A DNA stretch of 9,031 nucleotides from SOIA01 sp964348015 (GCA_964348015.1 CAYGBC010000028.1:1-9031); one strand, 5' to 3'. Positions 1-7,456 are shown, numbered from the stretch's first letter. A program made the numbers and translations. Notes: a model not told the origin generated them from the letters alone.

Positions 1-34
1 ATTATAGCTCTTTTTGAGGCTGATCGATATATTA

Positions 35-979
35 TCAATCGATATGGAGTCCGGGGAGTCTATGAAACGGAAAAAAATTCTTCTTTCCCAGGATGATATC
101 CACCAGCTCTTGGATCGGATAAGAGAGCTCAACGCGGATCTCTTTACCCTGGGTGGAAATTTGAATTTCTTCTTGAGGCAGCCATATATCTTTTTGGGTT
201 TCTTCCAGCTGCATGTTGGCCAGAGAAATGAGACCCCGGATGACGCTCTCCATGTTTTGAGCGTCTTCAAGGGTTTTTACCGTAAAGTCGAGCCTCATGT
301 GAACGTCTTCCATTTCTTCTGTGAGAGTGAATACGGCGGATTCGGTCTTTTTGAAGACAAAGACATCTGTTTCGTGTTCCGCCATTTGTGAGATGTCCTT
401 CGCTAAGGCCGCAAAGAAGACATTTGAAGGAATCCCGTTGATGTAGGACTTCAGGGAAGACGTCGTGATGTTCGGTTTTTTTCCCGCGATGACATCCAGG
501 GCTTTTCTCACAGCGGTTTCGCTTTGAGCCAGAACAGCAAGGTCCTCATCAGCAAAAGCGCCGAATTCATGGTAATCCCATGTGTGAATAGTGAAAGTGC
601 CGTGAGGGATTTCCTTGTGAGACTCTTCGACTGCCAGAAGACCGAGGAGGTACTCTCGGTCGAAATATCCCCTGAGACAGAGAACGGTATTCTCCTCATC
701 TTTTCCGAATCCGTAGATTGTGACACCGTTTATATCGTTCAGGATATTGATTTGATACTTATCGTGAAATTTGTAGTTCTTTTTTCCCAATCCCAGGATG
801 TCTTCTTGATTCAGGAGCTGATTCCCCAGTTGGGTGGACCTGAACAATTCCACATCAAAGTGGATCACCCACTCTGCTTCCGCTGGGATGATCGACTTTT
901 GAAGAGTCGAGGCTCTGAGCTCGCTTAAAAAGATAAACGTCAGCAGGATGACGACAACAAGAATGACAATCTTTTTCAT
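35..979 (-). CDS. Exported protein of unknown function, probably periplasmic
   Basis: I do not recognise a named family. The 314-residue product starts MKKIVILVVV, with a lysine-led hydrophobic stretch (about residues 4-18) and a plausible signal-peptidase site after LRA (residue 23), so it is probably exported. The mature part opens with 'IPAEAEWVIHFDVELF', a pattern I associate with uncharacterised exported proteins of Acidobacteria and Planctomycetes. It has alternating strand-like segments and no further membrane helix. A longer frame is open to 1084, but I chose the ATG at 979. It has an AAGGAG Shine-Dalgarno 7 bases upstream, a promoter at 1019-1047 lies inside the longer version, and the signal peptide would otherwise be buried. 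It is monocistronic, separated from the upstream MscS gene by 296 bp with REP-like repeats. No hairpin terminator is visible in the 34 bases left after the stop. Exported: likely; function: unknown. Confidence 0.85.
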   Translation of the reverse strand: MKKIVILVVVILLTFIFLSELRASTLQKSIIPAEAEWVIHFDVELFRSTQLGNQLLNQEDILGLGKKNYKFHDKYQINILNDINGVTIYGFGKDEENTVLCLRGYFDREYLLGLLAVEESHKEIPHGTFTIHTWDYHEFGAFADEDLAVLAQSETAVRKALDVIAGKKPNITTSSLKSYINGIPSNVFFAALAKDISQMAEHETDVFVFKKTESAVFTLTEEMEDVHMRLDFTVKTLEDAQNMESVIRGLISLANMQLEETQKDIWLPQEEIQISTQGKEIRVELSYPIQELVDIILGKKNFFPFHRLPGLHID

Positions 980-1018
980 ATCTTTCTCCTTATTTTGTAC
1001 GGATTTTTTGTTCACCCT

Positions 1019-1047
1019 TTTATACGCTCCAACCACTGAAATGTTAC
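1019..1047 (-). promoter_or_regulatory. Candidate sigma70-type promoter for the exported protein
   Basis: Reading the minus strand, a GTAACA -35 (1047-1042) lies 17 bp from a TATAAA -10 (1024-1019). Transcription would start near 1012, giving a leader of about 33 bases that contains the AAGGAG site. The -10 is good and the -35 matches 4 of 6 consensus bases. This is inference from sequence only. Confidence 0.4.
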
Positions 1048-1095
1048 ATACTGTTGTGTTTGGATTTGTGTGAATCTGGTCCAAGCCTCTAAAGT

Positions 1096-1121
1096 GTCAT
1101 TGCGAGTGAAGCATAGCAATC
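1096..1121. repeat. REP-like intergenic element, copy 1
   Basis: The element begins GTCATTGCGAG and ends AGCAATC, with 5-bp complementary ends (ATTGC/GCAAT). It matches the 'TCATTGCGAG...GCAATC' palindromic repeat that I know from intergenic regions of many unrelated bacteria. It is followed at 1119-1130 by a perfect 12-bp palindrome (ATCCTGCAGGAT). It lies between the exported-protein gene and the MscS gene. Confidence 0.6.
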
Positions 1122-1149
1122 CTGCAGGATAGATGAGTTAGATTGGGGT

Positions 1150-1175
1150 GTCATTGCGAGTGGAGCGCGGCAATC
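1150..1175. repeat. REP-like intergenic element, copy 2
   Basis: This is a second copy in the same orientation, 54 bp (start to start) from the first. GTCATTGCGAGTG is identical in both; the centre differs (GAGCGCG against AAGCATA) and both end GCAATC. A shortened copy in inverted orientation seems to lie at 1208-1221, where the reverse complement reads GGGAGTGTAGCAAT. The difference in the centres shows that the two are diverged copies and not a recent duplication. Confidence 0.6.
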
Positions 1176-1217
1176 TCACAAAAAGAAATGTATTTGGACC
1201 CTATGGTATTGCTACAC

Positions 1218-1239
1218 TCCCTTTTTCTCCCTTTTTCTC
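1218..1239. repeat. Short 10-bp tandem repeat
   Basis: TCCCTTTTTC occurs twice in tandem plus two bases of a third unit, a pyrimidine tract just downstream of the MscS stop on the other strand. The minus strand is A/G-rich with no U-run after a stem, so it does not work as an intrinsic terminator. Confidence 0.5.
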
Positions 1240-1275
1240 AAGGGATCACGAAGGAGGAATGATTTCAGAACCGAT

Positions 1276-2181
1276 TTATTTCTTGGCTTTTTTCTTTGAT
1301 GGTGCACCGGAAGGCGCTTCTCCCTGTCTGTAGATCCGGTAGGTGGGATAGGCGAAGTCGATGTCCTTTTCCTTGTTGAACTTGTCTAATACATCCTGGC
1401 AGATCGCATCTTGAGTGGACCGTCTCGTGCGCGCCTCTGTCAGATACCTCAGCGTCAATTCCACACCGAAGTCGACGATGTTCGTCCAGACGATAGGAGT
1501 GAGCTTTTCGTAATGGATCATGTATCTTTTTGTCATCGTGTCGATCTTGGCTCTGACCTTTTTACTGAGTTCCATATAATCCTCTGACCCGATATCCAGG
1601 ATGATTTTCTTGGCCTTCTTCCAGTTGCTCTCGAAGGTGACCACGATCTTGATCTCGTTCCAGATGTATTCGAAGCCCCGTGTGTAGTTGAAGATCGGTT
1701 CAGTGAAAACCTTGCCGTTAGGAGTATGGATTATCCGGCCTGTGCTCTGGTCAGCATCCACCCAATTCCCGATCTCGAGAATGGACGTGTAAAAAAGCCT
1801 GATGTCGATCACGTCTCCGCTGTTGTTGCCTATCGAGATTCGGTCGCCGATTTCATACGGCCGTCTGACTAGGAGAAGAAGCCAGCCGGCGATAGATGTG
1901 ATCGGCTGATGGAGGGCTAAGGTCAGCCCGGCTGCCAGGACACTTATAATCGTAGTCACCGAAGCGGCTCTTTCTATCCATATCAAAATGATAGCCAGGA
2001 TGCAGATTAAAGTAGCGATATAGGCCGTGAATTTCCTTAAGGTGTACTTTCTCTTCAGGTCTTTGACAGTCTTGTTGATGATGCGGACGACTATGAAGAC
2101 GATGAGATAGGTGATGATTAAGGCCACAAGAGAAAACACAACCTGAAGGAAAACCGGGGAAGAGGTTAATTCTTCGAGCAT
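1276..2181 (-). CDS. MscS-family small-conductance mechanosensitive channel
   Basis: Inner-membrane channel that opens under membrane tension and releases solutes on osmotic downshock. The 301-residue protein has two N-terminal helices (about residues 9-35 and 50-70) and then the MscS pore helix and beta domain. The sequence runs 'VTTIISVLAAGLTLALHQ', then 'SIAGWLLLLVRRPYEIGDRI' (residues 97-115), then HTPNG where most relatives have IPN. The cytosolic alpha/beta part follows and a lysine-rich tail ends the protein. The length is typical of short MscS-like proteins. The frame also has a GTG start at 2202 (seven extra residues). I prefer ATG 2181 because a TTGACT-17-TATATA promoter puts the transcript start near 2186, downstream of the GTG. 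Neither start has a clear Shine-Dalgarno. It is transcribed alone and divergently from the lipoprotein gene. Confidence 0.93.
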   Translation of the reverse strand: MLEELTSSPVFLQVVFSLVALIITYLIVFIVVRIINKTVKDLKRKYTLRKFTAYIATLICILAIILIWIERAASVTTIISVLAAGLTLALHQPITSIAGWLLLLVRRPYEIGDRISIGNNSGDVIDIRLFYTSILEIGNWVDADQSTGRIIHTPNGKVFTEPIFNYTRGFEYIWNEIKIVVTFESNWKKAKKIILDIGSEDYMELSKKVRAKIDTMTKRYMIHYEKLTPIVWTNIVDFGVELTLRYLTEARTRRSTQDAICQDVLDKFNKEKDIDFAYPTYRIYRQGEAPSGAPSKKKAKK

Positions 2182-2192
2182 TCTTTTGGGAA

Positions 2193-2221
2193 TATATAGC
2201 ACAGGACAAATGTGAAGTCAA
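2193..2221 (-). promoter_or_regulatory. Strong sigma70-type promoter for the MscS gene, giving a near-leaderless mRNA
   Basis: On the minus strand TTGACT (2221-2216) is followed after exactly 17 bp by TATATA (2198-2193). The predicted transcript start near 2186 leaves only about five bases before ATG 2181, consistent with the absence of a Shine-Dalgarno site. The alternative GTG at 2202-2200 lies in the spacer and would not be on this transcript. Confidence 0.5.
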
Positions 2222-2222
2222 A

Positions 2223-2248
2223 AGCTCGTGCACCCCAGGATACGAGCT
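2223..2248. promoter_or_regulatory. Inverted repeat between divergent promoters, possible operator
   Basis: AGCTCGT (2223-2229) and ACGAGCT (2242-2248) are perfect 7-bp inverted arms separated by 12 bp. The repeat begins one base beyond the MscS -35 and ends 25 bp before the -35 of the rightward promoter P1, a usual place for a regulator of one or both. No regulator gene is adjacent, so the factor is unknown. Confidence 0.35.
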
Positions 2249-2273
2249 GCACGCATGAGTATTGATTGAAGTT

Positions 2274-2303
2274 TAGACAAGGATTTTATCCTCTGGGTAT
2301 AAT
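2274..2303 (+). promoter_or_regulatory. Promoter P1 of the lipoprotein/beta-barrel operon
   Basis: TAGACA (2274-2279), an 18-bp spacer, and a consensus TATAAT (2298-2303). The transcript would start near 2310, leaving a leader of about 205 bases before ATG 2515. The spacer contains a short palindrome, AGGAT-TTT-ATCCT (2280-2292), which could bind a regulator. Confidence 0.5.
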
Positions 2304-2392
2304 CACAGAGAGCGGGGGATAATCGAGAAAATAGAGCGTGATCTGGCGCAATCGCCAAAAGGAAATTCTTAATAATCCCTTGAGGCTGCAAA

Positions 2393-2421
2393 TTGATAAT
2401 TTTGTGAAAGCGAGATATAAT
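2393..2421 (+). promoter_or_regulatory. Promoter P2 of the lipoprotein/beta-barrel operon
   Basis: TTGATA (2393-2398), a 17-bp spacer and TATAAT (2416-2421) give a near-consensus sigma70-type promoter, the best in the window. The transcript would start near 2428, about 87 bases before ATG 2515. It lies inside the upstream extension of the lipoprotein frame, which argues that this extension is not coding. Confidence 0.6.
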
Positions 2422-2514
2422 TTGAATGTCGTAAAGGGGATTCGAACATGGAAAAATTCAATCCTTCAAAGGAAATGTCTCATTCCAATCAGGGATAGTA
2501 TCAAAAGGCGAAAC

Positions 2515-3726
2515 ATGGGCAGACAAACAGCTTCCCTCCTTATTGTGCTAATCTTCCTCTGGTCAGGATGTGAGGATAGTATAGGTCAGTTCAAAGTGAA
2601 AGTTGTCACACCCTACCGACGACCCGTAGAAGGGGCCACAGTTGAAGGCGGATTCGATTGGGAGAGTTTTCAAGTCAAGACGGACAGCCGGGGTATTGCT
2701 ATTCTCCCCATCTTTGCTCTCAATTACAATGCATTTATTTATAAAAATAATTTCTTTCCCAAATACATTGATTTTTCACAATTTCCTTCGATCTTTCCGC
2801 CACACACCTATACCATTACCCCCACTCCTGAACAGCTCAAGCCCATAGGTGATGTCGAGGGCTGGAGTATTCAGTTTAATCAGGGAACTCTGGTAACATT
2901 AGACTCTCACGGTGGCTATCATGTTTACTCATACAGCAGCCAGGGAATCCATCAGATTTTATCCATACAATTTCCTACCAGTTCCATCAGGGATACTCAA
3001 CTCCGAGGAAACACACTCTGGTTCAGCACACATAGTGACGGAGTCTATGTTTATTCATTGGCAGATCCTTTTAATCCACAACAGCTTTACCACCTCAACA
3101 TCACTGGATATCTTAGAAAGTTAGCCATCAATGATAGCGTTGTGGTCGTCGGCACATCAAGCAGAGAAGAATTGCGGGTCTACTCATATAATACAAGCGG
3201 AGAAATTCAAGAGTTATCCAGATTCGGGAATCATCTGGGCGTAAACCTGAACTTTAGAGGTGATTATCTTATCGTCCTGGATTATCATGATCATTTGCCG
3301 GCAATTTACGATTTTCATGATCCAGCAAATCCTTTTCTGGTCTATAACGGTATAGAACCCGAGTACTGGCATGGATTTTTATACGAAAATTATTTAATAT
3401 TGACCCCCAAGTGGGAGTTCATAGGCGAAAAAACCAATTATAAAATAATAGATTTATCTGACCCGGCGAGTCCATCAACAGCTGGATTTTTTTATGCGGA
3501 TTCGCGACTTATTCAAATCATCGACGAAAACACAGCTATTGGACGATATTATATATGGTCTGGAGCGACTTCCATACTCCACGGGAACATTGCATCTGAT
3601 TTCAAGACGACGGCTACAGTGACTGACAATCCCTGGGTGCAAAATTTCCTTCATAAATTTGAAGGATGTTCATTCCCTTTTTTTATTATAGGAAAACGCT
3701 TGTACATGCTAGAACTGGAAGAATAA
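2515..3726 (+). CDS. Lipoprotein with an N-terminal Ig/CarboxypepD-like domain and LVIVD-like beta-propeller repeats
   Basis: A 403-residue surface or periplasmic lipoprotein of unknown role. It starts MGRQTASLLIVL and reaches a lipobox-like LWSGC with the lipidated cysteine at residue 19; tryptophan at the -3 position is unusual. Residues 25-85 ('FKVKVVTPYRRPVEGATVEG' and on) resemble the carboxypeptidase-regulatory/Ig-like fold. From about residue 112 a repeat pattern follows, with the LVIVD-type turn at SLADPFNPQQ (181-190), YDFHDPANPF (265-274) and IDLSDPASPS (312-321). This is expected for a beta-propeller that binds other proteins or glycans. The frame is open back to 2338, but I chose ATG 2515 because it begins the signal sequence, has an AAGGCG site 5 bases upstream, and promoter P2 lies inside the longer version. 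It is followed 35 bp later by a beta-barrel gene, so the two products may work together at the outer membrane (inference). A+T-rich by eye. Confidence 0.85.
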   Translation: MGRQTASLLIVLIFLWSGCEDSIGQFKVKVVTPYRRPVEGATVEGGFDWESFQVKTDSRGIAILPIFALNYNAFIYKNNFFPKYIDFSQFPSIFPPHTYTITPTPEQLKPIGDVEGWSIQFNQGTLVTLDSHGGYHVYSYSSQGIHQILSIQFPTSSIRDTQLRGNTLWFSTHSDGVYVYSLADPFNPQQLYHLNITGYLRKLAINDSVVVVGTSSREELRVYSYNTSGEIQELSRFGNHLGVNLNFRGDYLIVLDYHDHLPAIYDFHDPANPFLVYNGIEPEYWHGFLYENYLILTPKWEFIGEKTNYKIIDLSDPASPSTAGFFYADSRLIQIIDENTAIGRYYIWSGATSILHGNIASDFKTTATVTDNPWVQNFLHKFEGCSFPFFIIGKRLYMLELEE

Positions 3727-3761
3727 CCGTATGATTTTTTAAGCTGCGGAGGAGGAAAAAA

Positions 3762-4298
3762 ATGAAAAAAATAACGAAAATTTTTTTATTAGTTTTAATA
3801 TTTTTTATATTTTTCAAGATTACATTCGCTCAGCCTGTCAACGACAAAAAATTTGAATTTTCGACTTCGGCCTCGGTCTGGAATGTCAAATTTAGTGGCC
3901 AGGAAACGGAAACTGTGTTCAACATACCCGTCCGGTTAGGCTTTTTTGTTTTTAAAGGATTCGAGATTGAGACGGAATTGTTCCTCACGATCCCGGAAGG
4001 TGAAGACCTCGGATACCTCCTCCTGGCGGATGTGTCCTACAATTTTAAAGCTTCCAAAAAGTTCATCCCTTTTGTCCTTGCCGGGGGAGGTTACGGCAAT
4101 TCAGAGCAGAGTTTTTCAGTGGTTTATGATTACGGTGCAGACATTTTCGCGGTCAATTTCGGAGGAGGCCTGAAATATCTCATCAGCAATTCTGCAGCCA
4201 TCAGAATGGACTATCGATTCACCAAGTATTTGGCCGAGGGAGTCTGGCTTGACCGCACGGATAACAATATATTCTTCGGGCTGTCAATTTTCTTCTGA
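3762..4298 (+). CDS. Small outer-membrane beta-barrel protein
   Basis: A 178-residue outer-membrane protein resembling the OmpX/OmpA-type 'outer membrane protein beta-barrel domain' family. Residues 1-23 are a classical signal peptide (MKKITKIFLLVLIFFIFF, cleavage probably after ITFA). The mature part alternates polar and aromatic residues in about eight strands, with glycine-rich turns ('VLAGGGYG', 'NFGGGLKY'), and ends in 'FGLSIFF'. The terminal phenylalanine is the usual BAM recognition signal. The length fits an eight-stranded barrel. GGAGGAGGA at 3748-3756 is a strong ribosome-binding site before ATG 3762. The signal-peptide codons are almost all A/T, which keeps the start of the mRNA unstructured. 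It shares the lipoprotein's promoters. No hairpin terminator is seen after the stop, only a T-run at 4312-4319. Confidence 0.88.
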   Translation: MKKITKIFLLVLIFFIFFKITFAQPVNDKKFEFSTSASVWNVKFSGQETETVFNIPVRLGFFVFKGFEIETELFLTIPEGEDLGYLLLADVSYNFKASKKFIPFVLAGGGYGNSEQSFSVVYDYGADIFAVNFGGGLKYLISNSAAIRMDYRFTKYLAEGVWLDRTDNNIFFGLSIFF

Positions 4299-4515
4299 GA
4301 TAGATTAAGATTTTTTTTGAACATTGTGTCATGAATTTTTCCACTCCCGTGATGAGGCAATCCGTGAGTCATGTCCCCATGAGGTCGCCGCATCAAGCTC
4401 ATTCCCTGCGCCGAAGATTCGCCTCTCCCTGATTCGGACCGCAAGGAACTCTTGACTGGGAGCAGAAAAATGGGCGGTTGTCGCTGAGAGCTTCTGTGCT
4501 GGAAAGGGGATAAGC

Positions 4516-7116
4516 TTATTCGTATCTCAAGGATTGAACCGGATTGGCCAGCGCTGCCTTCAAAGTCTGAAAGATAACCGATATGAGGGCGACAGCCAGG
4601 GTTATCAATCCTGCCAGGATGAACGGCCCAAGACCGACCGGTGTCCTGAACGCAAAGTCCTGAAGCCACTTGTTCACCACGAAATAGGCAACCGGCCAGG
4701 CGAAGATGTTGGCGAAAAGTACCCACCGGGCGTAGCTGCGGGTGAACAGGATGACTATACCGGAGACGCTGGAACCCAGGACCTTGCGAATCCCGATCTC
4801 TTTGGTCCGCTGCTCTGTACTGTATGCCGCGAGGCCGAAGATACCGAGGCAGGCCACCAAAACAGTCAATTGACAGAAGGATATGAGCAGCGATGCCAGC
4901 CGTCTCTCCTCATCGTAGGCCTTGAGATGGAGATCGTCGACATAAGCATAATCAAAGATCTGCCCAGGATAAAGCCCGTACACGACCTCTCTAATCCGGG
5001 AAATGACTTCATGCGTCCTTTCCGAAGGGAGCCGGATGACAAGTTCGCCCGCTGTCTCATCAGCATGGAACAAAACAGTGGGGTAAATCCGGGAATGAAT
5101 CGAATTTGTGTTCCAATCCTGATGTATCCCAATGATGCGAAAGGCTTTATCTCCCCGATACAGGAATTTTCCGATTGGATCCTCTAGGCCGAGGCTCTGG
5201 GCTGCGGTTTCGTTAATCAGCACAGCATCCTCGTCAGCAGCCCGTCCTTGCTCGAAATTACGTCCTGCGACCAGTTTGAGCCCCATGGTTGGAATGAAAT
5301 CCGCATCCACTTCCAGGGATTGGACGACCTTGCCTTTTTCCTCTGTTTGACCTTCGACGCGAACGGTGGAGATGTTGCGGTTCTGGGCAGAGGGAAAGTT
5401 GTCCACTAGAGCTACTGCCAGCGCTCCGGTTCGGCTCATGATTTGGTTCTTGGTTGTGCTGGCATTCTCGAGACGGGAGGCATCCCTGTTACTCAAAACG
5501 ATTAGATTGTCCTTATTGTATCCAGGGTTTCTTGTTTCTGAATACCGCACCTGCTTGAGGACGACCAGTGTGCTGACGATAAGAGCGCCGGCAATGAAGA
5601 ACTGTACACCTACCAGGATCCTCCGCAGCCCGTACCTGGAGGGCCCCCTGGGGATGCCGTATCGGAAAATAACAGCAGCCGGGAACCGGGAGAGAAAAAG
5701 GGCCGGATAACACCCGGCAAGGAAACCGACCACGAGTATCATACCGGCGACAACAGGAAGGATCCAGGGCGTTGTCAGAACCCCCAGGTTCAGGGTTTTC
5801 TCGAGATAAAGGTCCAAACGGGGCTTAAACAAAGAGAAGAGAGCGAGCCCCAGCCCCATCGCGATCGCAGAGAGGAGAACTGATTCCATAAGGAATTGTT
5901 TGATCAGGTTTGAACGCAGGGCTCCGCAGGTCTTGCGAATACCGACCTCCTTCAATCTTCCTGAGATCTTTGCCGTGGATAGGTTGATAAAATTGATGGC
6001 CGCGACGATCAGGATGAGCAGGGCCACGGCCGAAAAAATATACAACCGTGTGATGCTGCCCGAGTTGTCCAGGTCATTGTTCATGCCATAAGCTGCGTTT
6101 TCTATGTAAATCCTGCCCAGAGGCTGCAGGTAATAGGAGGCATCCTTTTCGTCCTCATCAAGATGGGACCGGGCGACAGCCGTTATTTTCTCATCGACTG
6201 CTGCCGGATCCGCGCCGCTCCGGAGGCGGACAAAGGTGGTGATCATCCCCCAGCTCTCCCATCTTTTAACCGCCTCGCCGTGGGTTTGAAGGAGCGTGGA
6301 GAAAGAGGCGATCATGGGCGTCCTGAGCACAGTGTTGGAAGGCATATTCTTCATGACTCCCGTGACCTGAAAGTCGTAAGCCCTCTGCAGTGTTAACCGG
6401 ATGGTTTTTCCGTAGGGATTTTCATCGCCAAAGTATTTCCGTGCTAGAGTTTCGTCGATGATCACGGTAAACGGTGCTTCCAGTGCGGTTCTTGGATCTC
6501 CTCGGTCCAGGGGAACGGTGAAAACCTCGAGGATTTCCTGTTCGGCAAAAAATATCTTTTTTTCCTTGAAATCTCTGTCCTCCACTCGCACCGGGACATT
6601 ATGGCGTCTGAGGATACGAACGCTTTCTTCGATTTCAGGGAGAGATTCCTCAACAGCCGGGCCGAAAGGAGGGCAGACCACGGCGTTGAGAAAAGTTTCT
6701 CCTCCTATCGGGATGCGACCGTTTATCCTGAATATGCGATCCCTGAAAGGGTGCATGGTTTCGAAGCTCAGTTCGTGAATGACATAGCCGGCCATGAGCA
6801 GACAGGCGGCCAGTCCAACAGCAAGGCCTGTGATGTTGAGGATGGCATATCTTTTATGCTTGAGGATATTCCTGCAGGCCAGTTTAAAGTAATTTTTGAG
6901 CATGGCGGAACTCCCGAAGATAAGATTAGTGATAAACATCGGTAGAGATTTCAGAACCTGCGACCAGTACCAGGAGCGGGCCGCTTTGAGGCCGTGCTCG
7001 CTTGCCAGTTCCTGGAATATCTCTTCATAATCTCCCACGATGGAGGGACCGCTCTTGGAACCGGATATCCGCGCCAGAAGCCATGCGGCTGTCCGGGGCG
7101 GCCTGGTTTTTTCCAT
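4516..7116 (-). CDS. Orphan duplicated FtsX/MacB-type ABC permease with N-terminal permease prefix domain
   Basis: Inner-membrane permease of 866 residues, resembling the acidobacterial duplicated orphan permeases and MacB. Residues 1-68 are a soluble prefix ('PPRTAAWLLARI', 'GDYEEIFQELA', 'ARSWYWSQVLKSL') of the permease-prefix type 2 family that accompanies PadR regulators. Two FtsX modules follow. The first has a helix at 94-115, a periplasmic MacB core to about 345, and helices at 357-377, 412-430 and 452-470. The second has a helix at 499-521, a core to about 735, and helices at 741-764, 797-815 and 829-850. Each module has the coupling motif after its second helix: KEVGIRKTCGALRS (389-402) and KEIGIRKVLGSSVS (772-785). 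No ATPase gene is nearby, so it must borrow one or work without. The ATG has an AGGAAAGA site overlapping the PadR stop, so translation is probably coupled. Possible roles are peptide, lipoprotein or antimicrobial handling; the substrate is unknown. Confidence 0.93.
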   Translation of the reverse strand: MEKTRPPRTAAWLLARISGSKSGPSIVGDYEEIFQELASEHGLKAARSWYWSQVLKSLPMFITNLIFGSSAMLKNYFKLACRNILKHKRYAILNITGLAVGLAACLLMAGYVIHELSFETMHPFRDRIFRINGRIPIGGETFLNAVVCPPFGPAVEESLPEIEESVRILRRHNVPVRVEDRDFKEKKIFFAEQEILEVFTVPLDRGDPRTALEAPFTVIIDETLARKYFGDENPYGKTIRLTLQRAYDFQVTGVMKNMPSNTVLRTPMIASFSTLLQTHGEAVKRWESWGMITTFVRLRSGADPAAVDEKITAVARSHLDEDEKDASYYLQPLGRIYIENAAYGMNNDLDNSGSITRLYIFSAVALLILIVAAINFINLSTAKISGRLKEVGIRKTCGALRSNLIKQFLMESVLLSAIAMGLGLALFSLFKPRLDLYLEKTLNLGVLTTPWILPVVAGMILVVGFLAGCYPALFLSRFPAAVIFRYGIPRGPSRYGLRRILVGVQFFIAGALIVSTLVVLKQVRYSETRNPGYNKDNLIVLSNRDASRLENASTTKNQIMSRTGALAVALVDNFPSAQNRNISTVRVEGQTEEKGKVVQSLEVDADFIPTMGLKLVAGRNFEQGRAADEDAVLINETAAQSLGLEDPIGKFLYRGDKAFRIIGIHQDWNTNSIHSRIYPTVLFHADETAGELVIRLPSERTHEVISRIREVVYGLYPGQIFDYAYVDDLHLKAYDEERRLASLLISFCQLTVLVACLGIFGLAAYSTEQRTKEIGIRKVLGSSVSGIVILFTRSYARWVLFANIFAWPVAYFVVNKWLQDFAFRTPVGLGPFILAGLITLAVALISVIFQTLKAALANPVQSLRYE

Positions 7117-7126
7117 TTCTTTCCTG

Positions 7127-7456
7127 TCAGGTTCCTTTGATGGTTTCGAATTCCTGAACAGATTTCCACAATCTGACCTGATGCTGTCGAGCGGCTTCCA
7201 GGGCTTCCTTCCCCTCAGGCGTCACCCTGTAATAGGTCTTGCTTCTGCCCCCCCGCTGCGGTGTTGGATCCGCTGATTGTTTCATGAGATATTCCTTGCG
7301 AACAAGCTGGTCCAGCGCGAAATAAAGCCCTCCCATGGTGTAGGTTCTTTCGAAGAGCTTGGAGACCTCCCGGTTGATGGCTACTCCATAGGCGTCGTCT
7401 CCAAGCTTAAGGATGGCCACAAGTATGGCTTCTTCCAGTCGTGTCAGCAGGTCCAT
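7127..7456 (-). CDS. PadR-family transcriptional regulator
   Basis: A 109-residue winged-helix DNA-binding protein of the PadR family. The order is standard: a leading helix (residues 6-17), the YGVAINREV helix (23-31), the recognition region 'TMGGLYFALDQLVRKEYL' (40-57), the wing with GGRSKTYYRVTPEGKEAL (69-86), and a short C-terminal helix for dimerisation (87-105). The usual 'GTLYPAL' reads GGLYFAL here. It is a short, single-domain PadR. ATG 7456 has a GGAGG site four bases upstream. The permease gene begins 10 bp after its stop, and the pair forms one operon. In such pairs the regulator is expected to repress its own operon until an inducer, often a drug-like or membrane-stressing compound, binds. 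That last point is inference. Confidence 0.93.
   Translation of the reverse strand: MDLLTRLEEAILVAILKLGDDAYGVAINREVSKLFERTYTMGGLYFALDQLVRKEYLMKQSADPTPQRGGRSKTYYRVTPEGKEALEAARQHQVRLWKSVQEFETIKGT

Noticed and set aside
524..928. 134-codon plus-strand frame
   Set aside because: It is antisense to the exported-protein gene, which has a signal peptide, Shine-Dalgarno and promoter. This frame has no such support.
1251..1333. AAGGAGG followed by ATG at 1259 on the plus strand
   Set aside because: The 24-codon frame is antisense to the MscS C-terminus and the match to a ribosome-binding site looks like chance.
2440..2452. GGATTCGAAC resembling a tRNA T-loop on the minus strand
   Set aside because: The flanks do not form a 5-bp T stem, and no acceptor, D or anticodon arm can be found, so it is neither a tRNA nor a clear attachment site.
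2338..2514. Upstream extension of the lipoprotein frame by 59 codons
   Set aside because: It would bury the signal peptide, it contains promoter P2, and ATG 2515 has its own ribosome-binding site.
4299..4345. T-run after the beta-barrel gene as an intrinsic terminator
   Set aside because: No stem precedes the T-run at 4312-4319, so the terminator for this operon is not visible.
4211..4726. 171-codon minus-strand frame spanning the 4299-4515 gap
   Set aside because: It overlaps the permease in another frame and the barrel gene in antisense. The translation has no hydrophobic or domain pattern, and no start signal is seen.
4534..5187. 217-codon open frame on the plus strand
   Set aside because: It lies wholly antisense to the FtsX permease, has no ribosome-binding site, and its translation looks like a shadow rich in charged and polar residues without domains.
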